Assembly (NCBI GenBank): GCA_902624465.1 | Contig: CACNXP010000004.1 | Location: forward strand, 1-59,658 | Direction of reading: 5' to 3' | DNA length: 59,658 nt | Source: an uncultured Pelagibacteraceae bacterium | Lineage (GTDB): Bacteria; Pseudomonadota; Alphaproteobacteria; Pelagibacterales; Pelagibacteraceae | Part shown: one piece after another, positions 17,261-25,632 of the stretch | How the letters are laid out: each line of letters begins with the position of its first letter | Position numbering within the stretch: the first letter of the stretch is position 1 | Made by a program: the position numbers and the translations under genes | Notes under the pieces: generated by a model | What the model was told of the DNA's origin: nothing | Seen by the model: only the letters and a program-made list of their open reading frames with translations | Databases searched by the model: none

Positions 17261-18088
17261 ATGAATATATTTAAAAAAACTATTTTTTCAGTTTTGTTTT
17301 CATTGTTAATTATTGGAAACGTTAATGCTGATAAAATTAAAATTGGAACAGAAGGTGCTTATCCTCCATGGAATTCTAAAGATGCATCAGGTAAATTAAT
17401 CGGATTTGAAGTCGAATTAGCTTACACACTTTGCAGATATATTGGACAACAATGTGAGATTGTTGAACAAGATTGGGATGGAATGATACCAGCTTTAATT
17501 ATGAGAAAATTTGATGCAATTATGGCAGGTATGTCTATTACTGCAGAAAGACAAAAAGCTATTAGCTTTTCACAAGGTTATGCAGATGAAGTTGCATCTT
17601 TAGCAGTCATGAAAGGTTCTGAACTTGAAGGTATAGACACTCCAGAAGGTATCAATCTTACTTTGGGTGGTTCAGGTGTTAAAAAAACTTTAAAAACTTT
17701 AACAGGTGCACTTGCTGGCAAAACTGTTTGTACACAAACAGCAACTATTCACCAAAACTTTTTAGAATCTGGTGACGTAGGAAAAATAAATCTTAGAACT
17801 TACAAAACTCAAGATGAAGTCAACTTAGATTTAGCATCAGGAAGATGTGATGTTGCATTAGCAGCTGCAGTTGCTTTTACAGATTATGCTGAAAAATCTG
17901 GTAAACCAGTTGTTCTTGTGGGTCCAACTTTTTCAGGTGGAGCATTTGGTAATGGTGTTGGAGTTGGAATTAGAAAAGACGACACTGAATTATTAAAAGC
18001 ATTTAACAAAGCAATCGAGAAGGCGAGAAAAAACGGAGACATTAGTAGAATAGCTACTAAATGGTTTGGTTTTGATGCCTCTATGTAA
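17261..18088 (+). CDS. Polar amino-acid ABC transporter substrate-binding protein (family 3)
   Basis: 275 residues with a signal peptide cut after NVNA. The mature start DKIKIGTEGAYPPWNSKD, then GFEVELAYTLC and MIPALIMRKFDAIMAGMSIT, are standard SBP family 3 features. The closest named groups are lysine/arginine/ornithine, histidine and opine binders. The exact ligand is not readable. A strong ribosome site (AAAGGAGAG) lies just before the ATG. A GC-containing stem-loop at 18101-18127 separates it from the permease genes. Confidence 0.92.
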   Translation: MNIFKKTIFSVLFSLLIIGNVNADKIKIGTEGAYPPWNSKDASGKLIGFEVELAYTLCRYIGQQCEIVEQDWDGMIPALIMRKFDAIMAGMSITAERQKAISFSQGYADEVASLAVMKGSELEGIDTPEGINLTLGGSGVKKTLKTLTGALAGKTVCTQTATIHQNFLESGDVGKINLRTYKTQDEVNLDLASGRCDVALAAAVAFTDYAEKSGKPVVLVGPTFSGGAFGNGVGVGIRKDDTELLKAFNKAIEKARKNGDISRIATKWFGFDASM

Positions 18089-18100
18089 TTAATTTTAGAT

Positions 18101-18127
18101 TTGGCGACTATAATGTATAGTCGCCAA
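18101..18127 (+). terminator. Stem-loop between binding-protein and permease genes
   Basis: A perfect 11-bp inverted repeat TTGGCGACTAT / ATAGTCGCCAA with a five-base loop. It begins 12 bases after the SBP stop and ends five bases before the permease ATG at 18133. It lacks a U-tract, so it probably acts as an mRNA-stabilising 3' end or translation block rather than a full terminator, letting the binding protein be made in excess. Confidence 0.7.
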
Positions 18128-18132
18128 TCTAT

Positions 18133-18825
18133 ATGGAACTTCTAGCATTTGGAGATAATGGTTGGGGTGACGAGTTATTTCGTGCCACCCTAATGACTAT
18201 AGCTGTTTCAATTACAGCAATGATTATAGGTTTTCTTTTTGCGTTAATCTTTACTCCATTAAAATTATCTAAAAATAAGTTTTTAAATTTCATAGCTAAT
18301 TCTTACACAACTATAATAAGAGGTGTTCCGGAATTATTAGTAATTTATCTTTTCTTTTTTGGTGGAACTGGTGCAGTTATGTTTGTTGCATCAATATTTG
18401 GTTATAATGAGTATATTGAAATAAATGCATTTATCACAGGTGCATTTGCAATTGGAATAATTTCTGGTGCTTATTCAACTGAAGTTTTTAGAGGAGCAAT
18501 TCAATCAATTGATAAAGGCCAGTTCGAAGCTGCCAATGTATTAGGTTTAAATAAATTTGGAAAATTTTTTAAAATTATTTTACCTCAAACATTAAGATTA
18601 GCTATTCCAAATCTAAGTAATGTTTGGCAGATAACTCTAAAAGACACTTCTCTAATTTCAGTTACAGGTTTAGTTGAAATTATGAGACAATCTTATATTG
18701 CTGCTGGATCAACGAGAGATCCATTATTCTTTTATTCATTTGCTGCAGTTTTGTATTTACTACTTACTTTTGTGAGTATGAAATTAATTAACAGATTAGA
18801 AGTTAAATATAGTAGGGGGTACTAA
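18133..18825 (+). CDS. Polar amino-acid ABC transporter permease (HisQ type)
   Basis: 230 residues with several membrane helices and the permease EAA loop (QFEAANVLGLNKFGKFFKIILPQTLRLAIPN). RGVPELLVIY is the family entrance motif. It pairs with the second permease to form the channel of a type I importer for polar amino acids or opines. Its stop overlaps the next start by one base (TAATG). Start ATG at 18133, directly behind the stem-loop. Confidence 0.92.
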   Translation: MELLAFGDNGWGDELFRATLMTIAVSITAMIIGFLFALIFTPLKLSKNKFLNFIANSYTTIIRGVPELLVIYLFFFGGTGAVMFVASIFGYNEYIEINAFITGAFAIGIISGAYSTEVFRGAIQSIDKGQFEAANVLGLNKFGKFFKIILPQTLRLAIPNLSNVWQITLKDTSLISVTGLVEIMRQSYIAAGSTRDPLFFYSFAAVLYLLLTFVSMKLINRLEVKYSRGY

Positions 18826-19496
18826 TGGATCTTGAATTAATGATTAATAGTCTCCCAAAGTTACTAAATGCTGCTGTAATAACTTTAAAACTTCTTTCAG
18901 TTTCTTTATTAATTGGATTATTCATTGGCTTATTTTTTGCAATTCTAAGATTAAATAAAAATATATTTGTCAATAGATTTGCCTACGGATATTCATATGT
19001 TTTTAGAGGTACACCACTTTTAGTACAGATATTCATTATTTATTTTGGATTAGGTCAGATTGAATATTTAAGATCGACAGTTTTATGGGTAATTTTAAAA
19101 GAACCATATTGGTGTGCAATAATTGCTTTTGCTCTTAACACGGGTGCTTACACTTCAGAAATATTGAGATCAGCATTTCAAACTATTAAACAAGGAATAA
19201 TAGAGGCAGGTAAAAGCTTAGGAATTTCAAGTAAAATAATCTTTTATAAAATTCAAATACCTATTGCTATTAGACAATCATTACCTGCATACGGAAATGA
19301 AATTATCTTAATGATGAAAGGAACTTCTCTAGCTAGTACAGTTACAATAATGGACCTTACAGGTGTTGCAAAATATATAATTTCAACAACCTTTAAACCA
19401 ATTGAAGTATTTATAGTTGCTGGTGGAATTTATCTATTTATGACTTTTATTATTCATAACGTAATTAAATTTTTAGAAAAAAAATATAGTTTTTAA
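18825..19496 (+). CDS. Polar amino-acid ABC transporter permease (HisM type)
   Basis: 223 residues. RGTPLLVQIF and the EAA loop (IIEAGKSLGISSKIIFYKIQIPIAIRQSLPAYGNE) mark it as the HisM-like partner of the preceding permease, with about five membrane helices. No ATP-binding subunit follows. The next frame, again overlapping as TAATG, is a GIY-YIG protein. The ATPase must be supplied from elsewhere in the genome if this transporter is functional. Confidence 0.92.
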   Translation: MDLELMINSLPKLLNAAVITLKLLSVSLLIGLFIGLFFAILRLNKNIFVNRFAYGYSYVFRGTPLLVQIFIIYFGLGQIEYLRSTVLWVILKEPYWCAIIAFALNTGAYTSEILRSAFQTIKQGIIEAGKSLGISSKIIFYKIQIPIAIRQSLPAYGNEIILMMKGTSLASTVTIMDLTGVAKYIISTTFKPIEVFIVAGGIYLFMTFIIHNVIKFLEKKYSF

Positions 19497-20488
19497 TGCA
19501 GGGTATCCCTACAAAAATTAAATTTAGGGCAAAAACTTATAAAAATTTCACTGAATTAAGTTCTGCTTTTAATCTTACTGATGGTTGTGTAAGAGCAAGA
19601 TTAAAACGAGGTTGGAGTCTTGAAGAGGCATTAGGTTTTGTTTTCAAGAAAAGTGATTCCCCAGGAAGAGACAAAGAAATTGAAGTTAATAAAAAAGTTT
19701 ATAAATCGATTAAAATCGCATGTAAGGCTTTAAATGTTAAAAATTATTATACTGTCGCGCAAAGACTTAATAAATATAATTATACCAATGAACAAGCCTT
19801 TGGGTTAGAGCCACCACCCCAAAAAAAACCTAGTAACGCTATTAAAATTTCAATTGGTAAAAAAACTTTTAACAGCAAAAAAGAAGCAGCAAATTACCAC
19901 AATGTAAGTCAGAGACTTGTAATAACTAGATTAAATAGAGGTTGGACTGTAGAGGAGGCATATGAAATCAAAATAAGATCTCCTAATAAAGATAAAATAT
20001 TTGATCAAAAAGGAAAAAAAAAGAAAGGTTATATATATTTGATAACTAATAAATATAATCAAAAACAATATGTAGGTATTACAATTAATCCAATTAAAGA
20101 TCGTTTTAATTCTCACATATATTTGTCTGGTCCAAAAAATAATAAGGATAGTCTCGAGTATGCAATATGGAAATTTGGGAAAAATCAATTTAGCTGTGAA
20201 AAAATAAAGAAAACTTTTGTAGATAAATTAGGTTTCTTTGAGAGATTTTATATTAAAAAATTTAAAACTTTGAACCCTAAAGGATACAATATTAACAAAG
20301 GTGGAGCAGGAATTTTTGGAGGTGTGAGATATAAAATTCCAATTTTCTATGAGAATTTAATGTTTTTTTCATTAAGTGACTTAGCTAGATATAAGAAAAT
20401 TTTACCATCTACATTAGGCGCAAGAGTTCGTAGAGGGATGAGTATAAAGAATGCAATAGAAACAAAATTTCGAAAAAAAATTAACTAA
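19496..20488 (+). CDS. GIY-YIG nuclease-domain protein with four NUMOD-like DNA-binding repeats
   Basis: 330 residues. A GIY-YIG domain spans about 177-272: GYIYLI, QYVGIT, the Arg203 and His207 pair (KDRFNSH), catalytic-type Glu249 (FFERFYI) and Asn265 (GYNIN). Around it are four related repeats of about 42 residues, at 8-48, 60-103, 115-157 and 280-324, each a short beta hairpin, a small helix-turn-helix and a R(L)xRGWSxEEA-like ending. Such repeats resemble the NUMOD modules of homing endonucleases. It starts inside the permease stop codon and ends four bases into the convergent M24 gene. No intron or intein is visible nearby. Confidence 0.78.
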   Translation: MQGIPTKIKFRAKTYKNFTELSSAFNLTDGCVRARLKRGWSLEEALGFVFKKSDSPGRDKEIEVNKKVYKSIKIACKALNVKNYYTVAQRLNKYNYTNEQAFGLEPPPQKKPSNAIKISIGKKTFNSKKEAANYHNVSQRLVITRLNRGWTVEEAYEIKIRSPNKDKIFDQKGKKKKGYIYLITNKYNQKQYVGITINPIKDRFNSHIYLSGPKNNKDSLEYAIWKFGKNQFSCEKIKKTFVDKLGFFERFYIKKFKTLNPKGYNINKGGAGIFGGVRYKIPIFYENLMFFSLSDLARYKKILPSTLGARVRRGMSIKNAIETKFRKKIN

Positions 20489-21636
20489 AGTGTAACTAGG
20501 TCTAATTTTTGTCTACCTAGTCTTTCATTTCCTTTATCTGTAACTAAGTAAGTTTCTCCTAAATTCATTGCCAAACCATTATCAGAGTCCATCAATATCA
20601 TATGCATAAAAAATATATTTCCAGGTTTAATTACATATGGATTACCAGTGTATAACATTGGCCAATCCATCCAGTTAGGAGAAAAAGTTGTACCTAAGGA
20701 ATAACCACATGCATTCATTCTTGCTTTATTAAAACCAAGATCATCAAAAGTTTTTGCGTGAATATCAAAAACCTCTCCAATTTTATTTCCAGGTTTTAAT
20801 TTATTTTCGCAATTTTTTAATGCTTCAACACACGCCTCATGCATTTTATGATGTTTAGGATCTGCTTTTCCTATAGGAATTGTTCTAAACATTGCAGAAT
20901 GGTAATGCCTATAAGTACCAGCCCATTCAATAGTTAATTGATCTTTTTTATCTAAAACTTGCTTTTCTGCCTGATAACGACAAAGAAGTGCATTTTTTCC
21001 GGAACCAATTATAAATTCATTTGCAGGATAATCACCACCTCCTTCAAATATAACTTTATTCATTTCAGCTAATATCTTAGACTCACTTACACCAGCTTTT
21101 GCATGTTTCCAAACCTCATCTAAAGCTTTATCAGCAAGGTCAGCAGCTTTTTTAACATAAACAATTTCCTCTTTGGATTTAACAACTCGTAACTTAGTTA
21201 TTAAGTCTGATTTATCTTCAAGTGAACAGTAATTTTCTAAAGATTTATTTAATCGAAGAGCATTTCGTCCAGTTAAACCGTATGCCTCATATTCCACACC
21301 TAATTTTTTCCCTTTAAGATCTAATTCATCTAGAATAAATTTAAGATCATCTGTTGGATTTGATCCATCTCTATCAACCCAAATTCTAATATCTTCTATG
21401 TTAGATGTATTTTGAGCCTGTCTTAAATCAGGAGCTCTAGTTAGTAATATTATATTTCCACTTTTATCTAATACTAATGTTTGAAAAAAAACATAACCAA
21501 AAGTGTCATAACCAGTTAACCAATACATAGACTCTTGTCTAAACATTAAAAGAGCATCAAGATTTTGGTCTTTCATAGAATTTAATACTTTATTTTTTCT
21601 ATGAGAAAACTCTTCCTTTGAAAAATGAAGTGCCAT
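20485..21636 (-). CDS. M24-family creatinase/ectoine-hydrolase-like protein
   Basis: 383 residues: an N-terminal creatinase_N domain (about 1-150) and a pita-bread M24 domain (about 155-383). In metallo-aminopeptidases of this fold the two key Asp ligands lie in xxDxG and SDxTRT; here they read TIEWAG (Glu237) and SAMFRT (Ala248), and the late Glu region reads FFMHMILMDSD. This loss of metal ligands matches creatinase and ectoine hydrolase (DoeA) rather than Xaa-Pro peptidase. It is likely a metal-independent amidinohydrolase-type enzyme on a compatible solute or creatine-like compound; the substrate is unproven. Confidence 0.8.
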   Translation of the reverse strand: MALHFSKEEFSHRKNKVLNSMKDQNLDALLMFRQESMYWLTGYDTFGYVFFQTLVLDKSGNIILLTRAPDLRQAQNTSNIEDIRIWVDRDGSNPTDDLKFILDELDLKGKKLGVEYEAYGLTGRNALRLNKSLENYCSLEDKSDLITKLRVVKSKEEIVYVKKAADLADKALDEVWKHAKAGVSESKILAEMNKVIFEGGGDYPANEFIIGSGKNALLCRYQAEKQVLDKKDQLTIEWAGTYRHYHSAMFRTIPIGKADPKHHKMHEACVEALKNCENKLKPGNKIGEVFDIHAKTFDDLGFNKARMNACGYSLGTTFSPNWMDWPMLYTGNPYVIKPGNIFFMHMILMDSDNGLAMNLGETYLVTDKGNERLGRQKLDLVTL

Positions 21637-21645
21637 TAAATTAAT

Positions 21646-22035
21646 TTAGTAACTTGTATATTCTTTTATTTCTTTAATAATTGATCCAGTGTGATTATTA
21701 ATTTCTAGTTTAATTTTTGCTCGATCATCATTAAGAAAATGCACATCTCTTGAAAGTTTAACAAATTTTTCCCCAAAATCTTTGTCTTTTTCACATTGTC
21801 TTTTATCATCCTCAATAACCCATAGTTTAGAATTTATTTCTTTTAATGATTGATAAAGCTCATCAAGTTTATCGTCAGATTTTACATTCTTATCCAACTG
21901 ATCTTTTAATATAGAGTGTTCGTTGTTGATAAATTTTAGTTTTTCTGAATCTTTAATTTTTCCTTGTTTGATTTCTAAAATTGAAATTTTATCTAAAAGT
22001 TCACCTATCGAAACTTCAACTATAATTTTATTCAT
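21646..22035 (-). CDS. DUF6165-type coiled-coil protein
   Basis: 129 residues, mostly charged helix (about 20-115), starting IIVEVSIGELLDKISILEIK and containing LNDDRAKIKLEIN, the pattern of a small conserved family often found beside glycosyltransferases. There is no signal peptide or membrane helix. It lies nine bases from the M24 gene on the same strand and 32 bases from the divergent family 9 glycosyltransferase. Function unknown. Confidence 0.7.
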   Translation of the reverse strand: MNKIIVEVSIGELLDKISILEIKQGKIKDSEKLKFINNEHSILKDQLDKNVKSDDKLDELYQSLKEINSKLWVIEDDKRQCEKDKDFGEKFVKLSRDVHFLNDDRAKIKLEINNHTGSIIKEIKEYTSY

Positions 22036-22067
22036 AAAATTTAATACTATGCTATCTTGTTATAAAT

Positions 22068-23009
22068 ATGTCTAATATTTTAATTATTAAACACGGATCA
22101 TTAGGAGATATAGCTCAAGCTAGTGGTGCTATTCAAGATATATCTGAAAATCATAAAAATAATCAAATACATATTCTAACAACCAAACCTTACTTCGATT
22201 TATTTAAGAAAAATCCATTTGTTAATAATGTGATCTTAGACAAAAGACTTCCAAGATATAATCTTATCTACCTATATTTTCTAATGCGCGAATTGAAAAA
22301 ACATAACTTTTCAAAAGTTTTTGATCTACAAAATTCATCGAGAACTAATTTCTATAAAAATATTCTTTTTCCAAAATCAGGCAAAGAAGTATGGTCTAGT
22401 TCAGTCACAACTTTGCCTAAAGATAAGAATAAAGATGAATTTGATAAAAACTCTGTTCTTGAAAGGTTTGATCATCAATTAAAGGTATCTGGTTTAAATA
22501 CCAATAATACTTTGAAACCAAATTTTAATTGGGCCGTAACAGATATCAGTGAAATCAGAAATTTTTATAAAATAACGAAATATATTTTATTATTTCCTTT
22601 CTGTTCACCTCATTTAACAATTAAAAAATGGCCTTATTATAATAAACTAATTGAATTAATATCGAGTAAATATGGTGAAGAATATAAAGTTATTACAGCT
22701 CCTGGCCCAACTGAGATCAGTGAAGCAAAAAATATTAATGCATTAGCTTTACTGGACAATGGTAGGGCGCTAGATATTTCTCAACTTACCGCCTTGATTA
22801 AAGATAGTTCATTTGTTGTTGCAAATGATACTGGTCCTGCGCACATAGCAGCTCATGTTGGAGCTAAAGGTATTACATTATTCGGCAAACATACAACAGC
22901 TTACAAAGTGAGTATTGAAAGAGAAAACTTTAAACCAATTGAAGTTACAGATTTAAAAAACTTAAGTGCTGAAAGAGTTTTTGAAAGATTATCTAATTCT
23001 TTAACCTAG
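22068..23009 (+). CDS. Family 9 glycosyltransferase (ADP-heptose:LPS heptosyltransferase-like)
   Basis: 313 residues in two Rossmann-like halves. The N-terminus ILIIKHGSLGDIAQASGA is the heptosyltransferase start motif, and the C-terminal VVANDTGPAHIAAHVGAKGITLFG is the nucleotide-binding signature of GT9. It probably adds a sugar to lipopolysaccharide core; the donor is unproven. The end overlaps the convergent AbrB-type gene by 17 bases. Confidence 0.88.
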   Translation: MSNILIIKHGSLGDIAQASGAIQDISENHKNNQIHILTTKPYFDLFKKNPFVNNVILDKRLPRYNLIYLYFLMRELKKHNFSKVFDLQNSSRTNFYKNILFPKSGKEVWSSSVTTLPKDKNKDEFDKNSVLERFDHQLKVSGLNTNNTLKPNFNWAVTDISEIRNFYKITKYILLFPFCSPHLTIKKWPYYNKLIELISSKYGEEYKVITAPGPTEISEAKNINALALLDNGRALDISQLTALIKDSSFVVANDTGPAHIAAHVGAKGITLFGKHTTAYKVSIERENFKPIEVTDLKNLSAERVFERLSNSLT

Positions 23010-24072
23010 TTTTTTCAATTATTCTTAAAATCACTGGTATGATAAAGAGTATAAATAACAATCTTATAATATGATGAAAAGCAACAAAATCTGGCTCAAG
23101 GTCAAAAGCTATTGCTATTACTGCCACTTCATAAATTCCACCAGGGCAAAATGATAAGATTAATGATAAAAAATTATTATCTACAAAAAATGTTGCAACA
23201 TATGCTGCAATAAGACCTAATAAAACTAAAAGTATAGTTGCAACTAATCCATGAAAAGAATTATTTGCAACTTCTTTAAATGTTTTATTTGCAAACCTAC
23301 ATCCAACAGAAGCTCCCAAAATTAATAAACAAAAATTTATAGAAGCATCCGGTAATTTATATGATGCGATATCAGCGATCTGTAAAATGCCACTTGCAAC
23401 TAATGTTCCAGATAGGAGTGCTGCGGGAACTTTAAATTTATTAAAGAAGAATATGAATAATAAAGATACAATAATTAATATAATCAATTCCAAATGGTTT
23501 TGAGACATGTAATCAAATTTTTCTAGTTCTAAAGCCTCAGATGGGTAGAGACTGACAATTATAAAAGGAAATAAAGTTATTATTATAATTAATCTAATTA
23601 GATGTGCTGTAGCAACCTGAGATAAATCTGATTTTTCATATTCCGCTAAAATCATTAAAGGGCCCAATGCACCAGGAGCTGCAGAAAATATTGATGTTTT
23701 TTCATTATAGTCAGAAAATTTTTGTAAATATTTAGAAACAATTAGAATGCTTATCACAATATAAAAAAACATAATTATTGTTGTCCAAATCCAATTTACC
23801 ATTTGATTAAGTAAATTTTGGTCTATGTAGTTTCCAATGTGTAAACCTAAAATAATTAATATTGAGCTAAGTGCCAATCTAGGCATTATTATTTGGAAAC
23901 CTTTTAAAGCAATCAAAGAAGTTGCTATCATTGGGCCGATCATCCAGGCGAGAGGAATCTTAAAGAAATCAGCAACAATCGCACTTGGGATAGAAATAAT
24001 GATCACAATGAAAAATTTTTTGGAGAATAATTGGCTAAAACTTTCTCGGTTAAAGGGAATTATGTTCTGCAT
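22993..24072 (-). CDS. AbrB-family (duplicated) membrane protein
   Basis: 359 residues with about ten membrane helices in two similar halves; PLAWMIGPMIATSL near the N-terminus and a related PAALLSGTLVASGIL later mark the repeat, and SAAPGALGPLMIL and FCPGGIYEVAVIAIAF are family hallmarks. This membrane AbrB family has been linked to ammonia-monooxygenase-like annotations and is often next to TTT transporters, as here. Transport function is plausible; the substrate is unknown. It is divergent from tctC with an 80-base gap. Confidence 0.85.
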   Translation of the reverse strand: MQNIIPFNRESFSQLFSKKFFIVIIISIPSAIVADFFKIPLAWMIGPMIATSLIALKGFQIIMPRLALSSILIILGLHIGNYIDQNLLNQMVNWIWTTIIMFFYIVISILIVSKYLQKFSDYNEKTSIFSAAPGALGPLMILAEYEKSDLSQVATAHLIRLIIIITLFPFIIVSLYPSEALELEKFDYMSQNHLELIILIIVSLLFIFFFNKFKVPAALLSGTLVASGILQIADIASYKLPDASINFCLLILGASVGCRFANKTFKEVANNSFHGLVATILLVLLGLIAAYVATFFVDNNFLSLILSFCPGGIYEVAVIAIAFDLEPDFVAFHHIIRLLFILFIIPVILRIIEKTRLKN

Positions 24073-24090
24073 TTGCTCTATCTTTGCTTG

Positions 24091-24119
24091 TTGACTACAT
24101 TACAAAAAGTATGTTTAAT
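24091..24119 (+). promoter_or_regulatory. Predicted sigma-70 promoter of tctC
   Basis: TTGACT (24091-24096), a 17-base spacer, then TTTAAT (24114-24119). The expected start of transcription near 24126 leaves a 27-base leader with a GAGAGG ribosome site before the ATG. The same two hexamers with the same spacing precede dctP. Confidence 0.55.
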
Positions 24120-24152
24120 CTGTCCAATTAACTATAACAACGAGAGGAAATA

Positions 24153-25133
24153 ATGAAACTAATTAAATCTTTTTTTTCAGTTTTATTCTCTGCCGCTCTT
24201 TTATTATCAACAACTACAGTCAACTCAATTGCAATTGACAAAATACACTTTGTAATTGGTGGTGGTGCTGGTGGTGGTTGGGATGGAACTGCTAGAGGTA
24301 CTGGAGAAGCTTTAACAAAAGCTGGATTTTTAAAAAGCGCATCATTTGAAAACATGTCAGGTGGTGGTGGTGGTAAGGCACTTGCATATATGATTAATAC
24401 TAAGCCAGAAAATACAATCTTAGTACAATCAACACCATTAGTTTTAAGATCAATTACAAGACACAAAGGTTACGTCAGTGGAAGTGGAACTTTATCCTAT
24501 AAAGATGTTGTGCCAATCGCTGGAGTAATTGGTGATTATGGTGCTATTGCAGTTGCAAAAGACTCACCTTACAAAAACTTCAAAGATGTTGTTGATGCAT
24601 ACAAAGCAAACCCAAGTTCAATTAAAATGGCTGGTGGATCTGTTAGAGGAAGTATGGACCATCTAATAGGTGCTCTAGCATTTCAAGCTGCTGGTGCAGA
24701 TCCTAATGCTGTAGCTTACATTCCTTATGATGCAGGTGGAAAAGCATTAGCTGGACTTTTATCCGGAGAAACTCAAATTATTTCTACAGGTTTGGGCGAA
24801 CTTATGGGAGCAAGAGACCAAGTAAGAATTATTGGTATTACTGCACCTGATAGGGTTGGTGATGCACCTGATGCACCTACACTTAAAGAGCAGGGATATG
24901 ATGTACAATTCGTTAACTGGAGAGGATTTTTTGGTCCTCCGGGCATGAGTAGCAAAGATAAAAAAGCTATTGCTAAAATGTTAGGTGATGTACAAAAAAC
25001 TCCCGAGTGGGAAGCTGTAAGAGCAAGAAATGCATGGGTGAATATTTATAACCCAGATAAAAAGTTTGTTAAGTTTTTAAAAACTCAAACAAAAGAAATG
25101 ACAGCTCTTATGAAAAAACTAGGAGTTATTTAA
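24153..25133 (+). CDS. tctC: Tripartite tricarboxylate transporter substrate-binding protein (TctC/Bug family)
   Basis: 326 residues with a signal peptide (cleavage near residue 27, before IDKIHFVIGG). GGGAGGGWDGTARG and VAYIPYDAGGKALAGLLSGE are characteristic Bug-family ligand-site segments. It captures carboxylates such as citrate or other small organic acids in the periplasm for the TctAB membrane complex encoded next. The ligand is not predictable. A stem-loop pair follows the stop and separates it from tctB. Confidence 0.93.
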   Translation: MKLIKSFFSVLFSAALLLSTTTVNSIAIDKIHFVIGGGAGGGWDGTARGTGEALTKAGFLKSASFENMSGGGGGKALAYMINTKPENTILVQSTPLVLRSITRHKGYVSGSGTLSYKDVVPIAGVIGDYGAIAVAKDSPYKNFKDVVDAYKANPSSIKMAGGSVRGSMDHLIGALAFQAAGADPNAVAYIPYDAGGKALAGLLSGETQIISTGLGELMGARDQVRIIGITAPDRVGDAPDAPTLKEQGYDVQFVNWRGFFGPPGMSSKDKKAIAKMLGDVQKTPEWEAVRARNAWVNIYNPDKKFVKFLKTQTKEMTALMKKLGVI

Positions 25134-25146
25134 TCCTTTGGATTAA
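25130..25146 (+). terminator. Short hairpin over the tctC stop
   Basis: TTAATCC-TTT-GGATTAA, a 7-bp stem with a three-base loop, overlaps the stop of tctC and lies 8 bases before a larger stem-loop. It is probably a 3'-end protecting element; it is AT-rich and weak by itself. Confidence 0.4.
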
Positions 25147-25153
25147 TTAATTT

Positions 25154-25203
25154 AAAGAGCAGTGAATATAAATACGACAAAAGTTATATCACTGCTCTTT
25201 TTT
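25154..25203 (+). terminator. Terminator-like stem-loop covering the tctB start codon
   Basis: A perfect 12-bp inverted repeat, AAAGAGCAGTGA (25154-25165) and TCACTGCTCTTT (25189-25200), with a 23-base loop, followed by more T residues (six in a row, 25198-25203). The left arm contains the GTG start codon of tctB and its weak AGAG ribosome site, so the hairpin could both attenuate transcription and hide the start from ribosomes. Confidence 0.65.
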
Positions 25204-25632
25204 ATTTTCTCAGCATTTTATTTATATACAGCTTATCAAATTCAGGTTTTTGCATTTGATGAAAATGCACCATTTAATGCCAAAACCTTTCCAATTTATT
25301 TAGGTTATGCTGGTTTATTTTTTTCGGGTTTAAAATTAATTTTACCAGATCCAGATACTATTAAAGTTGAACACAAAACATTAGAATACAAAAAAACGGC
25401 ATTATTAATTGTTATTGCAATAATCTATGGAGCAACAATTTTAAAAGTTGGATACTTTTTAACTACATCTTTATTTTTATTTGCATCTTATTATTTTTTA
25501 GGGGAGAGAAGGTGGATACTAATGTTTTTACTTTCTTTTCCATTCGTTGCAGGGTTTATGTATTTACTTCATGGAGTTCTTGAAATTTACTTAAGGGATC
25601 CTTTTTTAAAATCCATTGGAGTAATGGGATGA
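25162..25632 (+). CDS. tctB: Tripartite tricarboxylate transporter small membrane subunit (TctB)
   Basis: 156 residues with four membrane helices, the usual form of TctB. The GTG at 25162 is the only start that leaves the first membrane helix intact. This start lies in the left arm of the 12-bp stem-loop. FDENAPFNAKTFPIYLG is a typical TctB loop. It overlaps tctA by four bases (ATGA). Confidence 0.87.
   Translation: MNINTTKVISLLFFIFSAFYLYTAYQIQVFAFDENAPFNAKTFPIYLGYAGLFFSGLKLILPDPDTIKVEHKTLEYKKTALLIVIAIIYGATILKVGYFLTTSLFLFASYYFLGERRWILMFLLSFPFVAGFMYLLHGVLEIYLRDPFLKSIGVMG

Noticed and set aside
24128-24466. 112-residue minus-strand frame with a Pro-rich run
   Set aside because: The Pro run mirrors the Gly-rich signature of tctC on the other strand; it also covers the tctC promoter.
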